Below, in pieces: positions 1 to 6,700 of a stretch of DNA of 34,987 bases; position 1 is the first letter of the stretch; each line of letters starts with the position of its first letter. The stretch is from Helicobacteraceae bacterium. Its GTDB lineage: Bacteria > Campylobacterota > Campylobacteria > Campylobacterales > Sulfurimonadaceae. The notes beneath the pieces were generated by a model. The model did not search any database and was not told the origin of the DNA. It saw only the letters and a list, made by a program, of their open reading frames with translations. Location: contig WTBY01000076.1 of the NCBI GenBank assembly GCA_013138865.1, positions 1-34,987 on the forward strand, written 5' to 3'. A program made the position numbers and the translations under genes.

Positions 1-32
1 AAGCTGAAATTAAAAAAATAGTGGAGCAATAG
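1..32 (+). CDS. 3' end of Rz1-like o-spanin gene (duplicate of 34861-34892)
   Basis: This stretch encodes the last residues and stop codon of the outer-membrane spanin gene whose full copy lies at 34623-34892. It is present twice only because of the terminal repeat. The stop codon ends at base 32 and the next gene starts at base 33, so the late operon is continuous across the join. Confidence 0.85.
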   Translation, partial: AEIKKIVEQ

Positions 33-127
33 ATGGCACTTTCAGAATTTAAAAATAATTATATAGAATTATATAAGACTCTAGTAGATACGACTAAAGA
101 TACAGCATTTTACAAAGATATGATTAA
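1..127. repeat. Left copy of 127-bp terminal direct repeat
   Basis: Bases 1-127 are identical to 34861-34987. The length of 127 equals a common assembler k-mer, so this is most simply the overlap left when a circular or circularly permuted genome is written as a line. It carries the last 32 bases of the o-spanin gene and the first 95 bases of the next gene. Treat it as one copy in the real molecule. Confidence 0.95.
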
Positions 128-488
128 AAATATTACGGATGCTGTTGATGAGTCTAGTATACGTGAAGATGAGAAACTAGCATATATTATACAAGCTCAA
201 GTCGGCATAGTTAACTCTACTACTCAAAATGCTATGCAGACCGCTTTGTCTGTTATAGAAAAAGAAGAGACTATAGAACTAGATTTAGAACTTTTACAGA
301 GTAGTATTGACCTCAAGGATGCGAGTGTAGGTCTTGCAAACAGACAAAAAACTGCTCTTGATGATGCTAGAAATGTTAAAAAAGCTGAAACACTAGGTAA
401 TACTATTGCACTTATTGAGAGTGGTGGTTCTAACGCTCCAGCAGAAACTTGGACGAAATACAATAGTGCAATTATGCTAATAGGTTAA
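33..488 (+). CDS. Hypothetical late virion-associated protein, 151 aa
   Basis: This gene starts immediately after the o-spanin stop codon, so it is translationally linked to the lysis cassette. The product is mostly helical and acidic, with heptad-like patterns through residues 40-110 and a small glycine/serine-rich segment near 128-133. It has no signal peptide, membrane segment or catalytic motif that I recognise. Its place between the lysis genes and a run of probable internal virion proteins suggests a structural or ejection-related role, which is inference from position only. A second partial copy of its first 95 bases lies at 34893-34987. Confidence 0.75.
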   Translation: MALSEFKNNYIELYKTLVDTTKDTAFYKDMIKNITDAVDESSIREDEKLAYIIQAQVGIVNSTTQNAMQTALSVIEKEETIELDLELLQSSIDLKDASVGLANRQKTALDDARNVKKAETLGNTIALIESGGSNAPAETWTKYNSAIMLIG

Positions 489-492
489 GCCT

Positions 493-2274
493 ATGGCTAA
501 GATAAGATACCTTATAAACAATAATCCTTACCTCTCAATGGTATCGGCTATAAAGAGTGAGAATATTGTTTATAGTGCATTTTATAATAAGTTTAAAGAG
601 TTATGGGGTCGCTTAAGCACTAACACTTTTAGCGATGAGTGGAGTCACGATATGGCTCTAAATATTGTTGATGGCATAGAGGTTTTTGGTGCAAGTAGAG
701 TCTATCTGTTTAATGATGGTGAAGTTGATTATAAGTACACAAAAGAGATATGCAAAGTTATTGGCGCATCTTATGACTCTTTACTTTCAAGTCGTGGCGA
801 TGTTGAGTCTCTATATTTAGATCTAAGCGGACTAACTAAAAACCTTGACTTTAGCGATGAGCTATTAATTGAGAACGCTATGAGTAATATGGTTGAGATT
901 ATAGAGCCTTATGATGTAGATAGCCTCTCACTCTCTTTTGTTGTTGATAGCGAGTTTGACCCACTCATTAATGAGAACTTTACTCTCTCACAACTGAGAG
1001 GACTATCTTTAGCTATTGATGATAACACTGCTGATTATATAGCTGACTTAGACCTCACACCCTCAATTAAGTATTTTACTCTTCCTACTGCCCTCTCCTC
1101 TTTAAATGAGACTACACAAGAGACTACCTATTCTAAAGTTAATGGTGCAGAGATTAATATTGACTCTAGTGAGCTTTATGCTCTACTTGGTACTATGGGT
1201 CGCTATAGTGACAATATGGATGCTATGTTTAATAGTATAGCTGTTAGTTGTGAAATACTTAGTGATAGAGTTATTGTAAATCAGTATACAGAAGATGTTA
1301 CATATAAAAGGTACAAATATACTATAGAGTTTAATTTTGAAAGTAGTGTATCTAGTGTTGATGGTAGTGTTAATAGTTTAATTAATTGGGATTATTTAGC
1401 CTCTACATCTTTTTCGACTCCATTTGCTCAAGAGTACAACACTCATAAAACATGGTACGAGCAGAATACTCAAGAGGACTCATTTGGATCGTACAACACT
1501 TTTTCACTCAGCAATAGACCTTACAAAGAGTTTCTAATTTGGAGTGCAATAGTCTCTTACCTTGATGCGTTTGATGATGTAGACAATATTTTTTACAACA
1601 AGCGTGAGAGTGGGTTTATGTTTAAAAGAACTACAACCTATTTACGTTTTGATAGGCTCTCTAATATTTCAAATAAAGAGTTTACAGACCTACTTGTTAT
1701 GAGTGTTTATGTTGGTTATGTTTCTAAAGATAGTGGTGGTTGGTTTGGTGGTGGTTTTTTAGGAAACTTGCTTGAGGTAGTCTTTGTCATGGTTGTAGTT
1801 GTTGTTGGTATAGTCCTCTCTATTTTATTTTGGAACCCTACCCCTTTAGCTATTGCAATAGGTATTTTAATAGTTGCTTCTAAATATACTAACATGAGTG
1901 CAAGAGGTCAAGGCTTCGCTGGTTTTGGTATAAAAGTTCTTGGTGTTGCTGGTACGGTTATGGGTCTTTATGACGTTTATACTATTGCTTATGACTTAGC
2001 TATTGAAGAGGCTGGAGCTGAGTTAGTTGCTCAAGGTATGAGTGACGTAGCAGTTGAAGAGGTGGCATATAGTGAGCTAGTTATGAATGTATCTTTAGAG
2101 AGTGCGCTAAAAATTGGTAACGAACTTTATGGTGCTTTTAACCTACTTGCTCCAGTTAATGACAAAGTAGCAGATGTTGATAGTGTAGAATATGAACAGA
2201 GTGAAGATAGTGCTATTTATAGAGTAAATAGCTCGTATGATTTTTATGATGATGTATATAATATTTATGGTTAA
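493..2274 (+). CDS. Large late protein with C-terminal membrane segments, 593 aa
   Basis: I do not recognise a family. Residues 1-410 are soluble, rich in Ser, Asp, Tyr and Asn, and look like beta-rich structural sequence. From about residue 415 there is a glycine-rich patch (GGWFGGGF) followed by a strongly hydrophobic Val/Ile stretch at roughly 425-450, a second at about 452-465 and a Gly/Val-rich one at about 475-500. The last 90 residues are soluble and acidic. It follows the 151-aa gene by 4 bases and precedes two small genes. Among short-tailed phages, proteins of this build are often internal proteins that enter the host envelope with the DNA. That role is inference. Confidence 0.75.
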   Translation: MAKIRYLINNNPYLSMVSAIKSENIVYSAFYNKFKELWGRLSTNTFSDEWSHDMALNIVDGIEVFGASRVYLFNDGEVDYKYTKEICKVIGASYDSLLSSRGDVESLYLDLSGLTKNLDFSDELLIENAMSNMVEIIEPYDVDSLSLSFVVDSEFDPLINENFTLSQLRGLSLAIDDNTADYIADLDLTPSIKYFTLPTALSSLNETTQETTYSKVNGAEINIDSSELYALLGTMGRYSDNMDAMFNSIAVSCEILSDRVIVNQYTEDVTYKRYKYTIEFNFESSVSSVDGSVNSLINWDYLASTSFSTPFAQEYNTHKTWYEQNTQEDSFGSYNTFSLSNRPYKEFLIWSAIVSYLDAFDDVDNIFYNKRESGFMFKRTTTYLRFDRLSNISNKEFTDLLVMSVYVGYVSKDSGGWFGGGFLGNLLEVVFVMVVVVVGIVLSILFWNPTPLAIAIGILIVASKYTNMSARGQGFAGFGIKVLGVAGTVMGLYDVYTIAYDLAIEEAGAELVAQGMSDVAVEEVAYSELVMNVSLESALKIGNELYGAFNLLAPVNDKVADVDSVEYEQSEDSAIYRVNSSYDFYDDVYNIYG

Positions 2275-2285
2275 GGAGTTTAACA

Positions 2286-2537
2286 ATGGCAGATAGTACA
2301 TGGGGTTGGTTAAAACCAGCTACGGAGTTTATGGGAAGTGATGCTTTTAAAAATATAGCCTCTATCACTGGTAGTGGTCTTTCTGCGTATGGAAATTACA
2401 AGAGTGCGCAGAACCAAAAAAAACAGTTTGAGGCTATGTTTGATTTGGATAAGGCTCAGTTAGCACGTGATAATAAGAAAGAAGATGATAGACAAGATAC
2501 TATTAATAGTATTTATGCTCCTAAATTAAAAATATAA
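2286..2537 (+). CDS. Small late protein, 83 aa
   Basis: An AAGGAG ribosome binding site lies directly upstream. The N-terminal half is glycine/serine-rich and weakly hydrophobic (around residues 24-40), and the C-terminal half is highly charged, with Lys, Asp and Gln in helical spacing. It looks like a small internal virion or tail-adaptor protein, but I recognise no domain. It lies 11 bases after the 593-aa gene and 10 before the next gene, in the same late operon. Confidence 0.7.
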   Translation: MADSTWGWLKPATEFMGSDAFKNIASITGSGLSAYGNYKSAQNQKKQFEAMFDLDKAQLARDNKKEDDRQDTINSIYAPKLKI

Positions 2538-2547
2538 GGTTGAAGAT

Positions 2548-3198
2548 ATGAGTTATAAAAAACGATGGAGACCTCACTACGCTGGACTTACTTTTGCTGG
2601 TGGTGGTAATGTTGCTAATATAGGTGGTGACATGATAGAAGGTGGACTACTACAAGATAGTAAAAATCAAGCTCTTAATGCAAAAACAAAAGCTTTAAAG
2701 CTAGATGACAGTAGAGTAAAACTTAGTGAAAATATGTATAAAGATGCACAACTAAAACTAGATAAAGATGATGCTCAACTAAAAGCTAATAGAAATGCAA
2801 AGATAGCATCTACTAGAAAGTTTTTTAAAGATGAGTATAAAATAGACACATCTAAAATGAGCGATGAAGATATTTATTTTAATAGTGATCGCCTTGAGAA
2901 TGTTTATAAAGACAAAACCTCTCGTAATGCTCCTAAGTTTTTCTCAACACCTGATGGAATAGTTGCTGGTTACTTTGACAAAGATGGTAAGCCAGTTACT
3001 TCGTTAGCTTTTAAACCCTCTTCTAAAGAAGATAAGAAATTTGTTAAAGAGAGAGAAAATTATATAAAAGTTGATGACTCTAAAGAGTGGAATAAATATG
3101 AAAAAGGTATTAACTTTTCAGATGGTTACTATGTTGATAAAGATGAATATGCAAAAAGAGAAGAGAGTAAAAAAATACTTAATGATGATGTGAAATAA
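2548..3198 (+). CDS. Late hypothetical protein, 216 aa
   Basis: This is the last gene of the late operon before the terminator at 3212-3231. Residues 1-37 are glycine-rich (GLTFAGGGNVANIGG). Residues 40-90 form a lysine/aspartate-rich helical stretch with coiled-coil character, and the remainder is hydrophilic. A Gly-rich N-terminus followed by charged helices resembles the small internal proteins upstream of it. No catalytic motif is visible, so the function is unassigned. Confidence 0.72.
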   Translation: MSYKKRWRPHYAGLTFAGGGNVANIGGDMIEGGLLQDSKNQALNAKTKALKLDDSRVKLSENMYKDAQLKLDKDDAQLKANRNAKIASTRKFFKDEYKIDTSKMSDEDIYFNSDRLENVYKDKTSRNAPKFFSTPDGIVAGYFDKDGKPVTSLAFKPSSKEDKKFVKERENYIKVDDSKEWNKYEKGINFSDGYYVDKDEYAKREESKKILNDDVK

Positions 3199-3202
3199 CT
3201 AG

Positions 3203-3236
3203 GCTACAAATAAGCTTCCTAAGGCTTTTTTGTAGC
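3203..3236 (+). terminator. Late-operon intrinsic terminator in a larger hairpin
   Basis: The core is AAGCTT (3212-3217), loop CCTA, AGGCTT (3222-3227), with one G-U pair, followed by a T run. An outer perfect 8-bp stem, GCTACAAA (3203-3210) with TTTGTAGC (3229-3236), can enclose it. It lies 5 bases after the stop codon of the 216-aa gene, which fits the end of the late transcript. Confidence 0.75.
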
Positions 3237-3249
3237 TTCGCGCTCAGAA

Positions 3250-3336
3250 TTATGTAAGGTAAATGATAAGTTCACCAAATAAAAATTCTAAACATTGATA
3301 GCACTTCATAAACATGAACAATATTTTAAAACTCAT
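3250..3336 (-). CDS. Possible 28-aa hydrophobic peptide downstream of 5S-like RNA
   Basis: On the minus strand, AAAGGA is followed 6 bases later by ATG and 28 codons. The product is hydrophobic, rich in Phe, Leu and Ile (begins MSFKILFMFMK), and could be one membrane helix. It begins 22 bases after the 3' end of the 5S-like domain, so the two could share a transcript. The good ribosome binding site is the main support; short open frames with such spacing also arise by chance in AT-rich DNA. Confidence 0.35.
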   Translation of the reverse strand: MSFKILFMFMKCYQCLEFLFGELIIYLT

Positions 3337-3358
3337 TTGTTTTCCTTTCACAACAGAC

Positions 3359-3476
3359 TCGTATCAACCTACGTTTCCATATTTGAAAAATACAGTATTA
3401 TCAGCGATATGTGTTTTCACTTCTTGGTTCGGAATGGTTCAAGGTGTTCAGTTGCATCCACACTCTATAGTTACGA
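3359..3476 (-). rRNA. Phage-borne 5S rRNA-like RNA (about 118 nt)
   Basis: Read on the minus strand, this segment has the full order of 5S rRNA elements. The loop C block CCATTCCGAACC is followed by AAGAAGTGAAAAC, close to the E. coli block. The loop E arms GCTGATAATACTG and GGAAACGTAGG are both present. Pairings visible by eye are helix I TCGTA with TACGA, plus a C-G pair after an A-A mismatch; helix II GTGTG with CACAT; helix III CTTG with CAAG; and the terminal hairpin TATTT with AAATA. Several helices use base pairs unlike the usual ones yet still pair, which suggests selection on structure rather than a copied or decaying host gene. It differs from canonical 5S in a loop B region about 7 bases longer and in AT-rich helices I and V. 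An intrinsic terminator lies immediately upstream on the same strand, so how it is transcribed is unclear. Confidence 0.8.
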
Positions 3477-3477
3477 C

Positions 3478-3510
3478 AAAAAAAAACCCCCACTAAATTA
3501 ATAGTGGAGG
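3478..3510 (-). terminator. Strong intrinsic terminator, minus strand
   Basis: The minus strand has a GC-rich 9-bp stem with one G-U pair, a 6-base loop (TTAATT) and a run of nine T. It ends 1-2 bases before the 5S-like domain begins. The plus strand has no T run after the stem, so the direction is clear. Confidence 0.85.
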
Positions 3511-3543
3511 TAAAGGAGAGTTGAAATAGGAATTGACAACTCT
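3478..3543 (-). ncRNA. Predicted small RNA ending in an intrinsic terminator
   Basis: On the minus strand, hairpin 1 is AGAGTTG (3543-3537) with CAACTCT (3523-3517). A C-rich linker (3511-3516) follows. Hairpin 2 has a 9-bp stem, CCTCCACTA (3510-3502) with TAGTGGGGG (3495-3487), and then nine T. The linker region reads CTCCTTTACCTCC, which is complementary to Shine-Dalgarno-like sequence. A TACAAT -10-like box lies upstream at 3561-3556. This is the build of a bacterial regulatory small RNA, but both transcription and target are inference. Confidence 0.5.
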
Positions 3544-3560
3544 ATAAGTTAAAATATTGT
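3533..3560 (+). promoter_or_regulatory. Sigma-70-type promoter upstream of the polyvalent operon
   Basis: A perfect -35 TTGACA (3533-3538), a 16-base spacer and a TATTGT -10 (3555-3560) are visible. It faces the 10-codon micro-ORF and the 1778-residue gene. The -35 lies within the arm and loop of the minus-strand small-RNA hairpin, so the two transcription directions would compete here. Confidence 0.5.
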
Positions 3561-3595
3561 AATCATTATCTGTGCTATCAAATAAAGGATATACA

Positions 3596-3628
3596 ATGAA
3601 AGTCAAAGAACTAATTTGGCTTCATTAG
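3596..3628 (+). CDS. Possible 10-aa leader peptide (MKVKELIWLH)
   Basis: AAAGGA is followed 5-6 bases later by ATG and ten codons ending in TAG. It lies between the two plus-strand promoters ahead of the polyvalent gene. It could be a leader peptide or a chance short frame. No terminator/antiterminator pair is obvious after it. Confidence 0.25.
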   Translation: MKVKELIWLH

Positions 3629-3691
3629 GCGTAGTATAACATCTAAATCTTAATTTTAACTGGGGAAATTGGGGGTTTAGCCTTTACATCA

Positions 3692-3721
3692 TTGACATTT
3701 TAGCAACTAAAACCTTATAGA
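3692..3721 (+). promoter_or_regulatory. Promoter directly upstream of the 1778-residue gene
   Basis: TTGACA (3692-3697) and TATAGA (3716-3721), 18 bases apart, lie just before the GTG start at 3753; TTATAG with a 17-base spacer is an alternative -10. A leader of about 25 bases carrying AAAGG would result. This is the best candidate for independent expression of the polyvalent genes. Confidence 0.55.
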
Positions 3722-3752
3722 ATAAGTACAATTATTTATAAAGGTTGCAGTT

Positions 3753-6700
3753 GTGAAAGTTGGAGATATATTCTCACAAGATGAGATTTTAGCATTACAA
3801 GCAGAGGGTCACGATAGAAAAGCTATTAATAAATTAGCGTCACAACAACATCGTACAAACATTAAAGCAACATCACAACAACCTCAAACTAAACCCACCC
3901 CTATTAAAGATTATATTTTAAACTCTGATGATACTGCTGCTAAAGTTGCACGTGGTCTTGGTACTACTGGTTTAAGAACTGTCTCAATGCTAGACTTTGG
4001 AGCTGAGAAACTTGGCTTTGATTTGAGTGACGATAAAAAAGTTGATACGCTTTTACAAAAGTTAGATGATAAAAAGGAGTCTACATCAAGAGCCACACTA
4101 CCCTCTGATCGTTTAGTTGAATTGGAACAACTAGATAGTGAGTCACAAAAAGCATCAAGCGTTTGGGATAATGTAAAAGCTGGTGCTAATAAGATGATAG
4201 ATGTTGCAACTCATCCGAGCGAGTGGACTACTCAAGGAGTCGTAGAGGGTACAACCGATCCACTTAACTTAGTTAGTTTTGGTGCTGGTAGTGTTGCTGC
4301 TAAATTTGGTACCACCCTACTCTCTAAAGTTGCATTTGGTGGTGGAGCTGGAGCTATTGAGGGTGCTGTTGTTAATAGTGCTGGTGAGTATGCAGTTGAG
4401 CGTGGTCGTGGTAAGAGTGAAGATGAAGCTACAAAGGTAGCTATTCAGTCTGCTAGTGGTGGTGCTGTTGCTGGTGCTTCTTTTGGTTCAATGGGTGGTG
4501 CATGGAATGGAGTTAATAAAACATCACAACAAAACCAAAACAATGTTAAAGAGACATCACAACAAAGTCAAGACGATATTTTAAGTAATCCCCTACTCCA
4601 TACAGATGAGCAACTAAATAACTCTATTGAAGATGGAATTATAAATGATCCTTTTTCAAAAGCTACACCAAAAGTAGATCCAAAGTTTGCTAAAGATGTA
4701 GTTTTTGAAGCTGAACCAAAAGAGCCTAACTTTACTTTAGTGCATGAAAATTTACCAGCAGTTTTAAATGAGTTGGTAAATGCTGAAATAGTAGAGGTAG
4801 AAGTTGCAAAAGCTATAGAAGCAAAACACACTATGCTTTTAGAGAATGATGCTCATGTTATGGACTTAAAAGGTTGGAGTGAGTCAATAGGTCAAGATGT
4901 AATCGATGCTATGAACTCACAAGCTATAAATAGAGTCAATGCAGTAGAGAAAGAAGCTAGAGAGTTTAAGGCTCGTGAGTCTCAACTTTTACAAGAGTTA
5001 GTATCTCAAGGGGCAAAACCTAGTGAAGTCAAAGAGCAGATTAATAACATACTTACTCCTAGTGAGAATGAGGCAAAAGTTACTCTTATTATTAATGATG
5101 GTAACGCTATAGAGAATAAATTTGCTGGTTGGAGACTTGGGGAGTATTTAGACGAGTCTATTAAGAACCCTCGTTTTGAAAAAGAGGAGTTTAACAACAT
5201 TCTAACTCAAGCTGGAGCTAGTGAGAACTTAGCAAAAGTTGCAAGTGATAGTTATGCTTCTAAAAATATTACACTCTTTGATGATTATGTAGCTAATGAG
5301 TTAGCTCATGCACAAGCCTTAGACAATGATGTGACTATGACTAATGTAAAAGGTGCTTTAGCCATTGATGATATTGAAACAACATCTAAACAATATCGTA
5401 ATAGTGTCGATACAATGTTAAAGCAACATCAAGAACATAAACAGTATAATGATTTATTGGACTTTACTAGAGAGCTTGAATATAGTGATACTCTCTATAA
5501 ACAAAATGAGGTAAGTGCTGGTAAGCTAGACGGAATTGACAACTATATAGATCCAACTTATGAGCCTAATTATGCTCATGGCTTTTCGCTTAGTAAAGCA
5601 AAAGTAAAAAGGATTGAAGAGGGTAGGGCAACACTTGAAGATTTGAATGATTTAAAAAACGACTTAGCTATAATGGAGCAAGATAAAAATTTCAACCCTC
5701 CTGAGCTAGAGAGTTTTGATGAGTTAGTAGCTAGACTAAATAAAGAGAGTCCAGCAAACAGTGAAGAGGCATTAAGCCTATTCGGAAATGAGGAGATATT
5801 AAATGACACAAATACCATACACAACTTGGAAAGAGATCGCACAGACTCAAGAGCTAATGACACCATTTATGATAGCAATGTTAAAGATGGAACAGCAGAG
5901 CTTTTTGACAACGATCGACTTAATATCAGAGGCTCTAATGAGCGAGTTGAAGATAGAGCAAAAAGTAGTGATAGCGTACCTAGAAGTGATACCTCTTCTA
6001 TTGGAGAGAGAAGCGATAACGAGTTACATCAACAAAACGAAACAGATGGATCTACGCAAGGTGCTAGTGGAAGTGAACACAGCGCAAGAAGCGATAGAGC
6101 TGATGAGACTAGAACATCGTTTAAGCGAGGAGCAGAGCAACCAGCTAACGAGAATGTTAACAAACGAGAAAGTAGTAAAAGCGATACGAGTAGTGATACA
6201 GATGGTATTAAGCAAGGTGGTAGTGGGTTAGACTTTGAACAGAAGTTAAAACTACAAGAGTTAGCCGATGAAATAGAGGTTAGCTTTGGTGATGAAGCTA
6301 ACATAGCTCGTACACTCCCTATACAACTCCCACACCAACACACAAATACACTCAAAGCTGAGAAGCGTTTTTTTCAAGATGGTAAAAAAGGCATGATGTT
6401 CACTGATGGCACTGGTACTGGAAAAACTTACACTGGTGCTGGAATAGCTAAGCGTTTTTTTAATGCAGACAAGAAAAACATACTTATTGTTACACCTACA
6501 GACATAAAAGTAAAAGACTGGATAGCAGACTCAAAAAACCTACAACTACCAATTACACAACTAAAAGGTATTAGCGATGCTGGAAGTGATGTTGTAGCTA
6601 CTACATACGCAAACTTTAGAGACAACAACGCACTACTAAAAAGAGATTTTGATTTGATAGTTTATGATGAGTCTCACTACATCATGCAAGATGGAAAAGG

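Larger units (their letters stand above)
3199..3752. other. 554-bp non-coding region: 5S-like RNA, small RNA, promoters
   Basis: This is the gap between the late operon and the 1778-residue gene. From left to right it holds the late terminator (3203-3236), a possible 28-aa minus-strand reading frame (3250-3336), the 5S rRNA-like RNA on minus (3359-3476), a predicted minus-strand small RNA with an intrinsic terminator (3478-3543), a plus-strand promoter (3533-3560), a 10-codon micro-ORF (3596-3628) and a second plus-strand promoter (3692-3721). Confidence 0.85.

Noticed and set aside
3295-3501. Two overlapping plus-strand frames of 68 and 60 codons
   Set aside because: They lie opposite the 5S-like RNA and the terminator, lack good ribosome binding sites and have no protein-like character. 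The structured RNA on the other strand explains the sequence.
3661-3682. G-rich runs near 3662-3675 as a G-quadruplex
   Set aside because: Only two runs of G are present, which is too few for a quadruplex.
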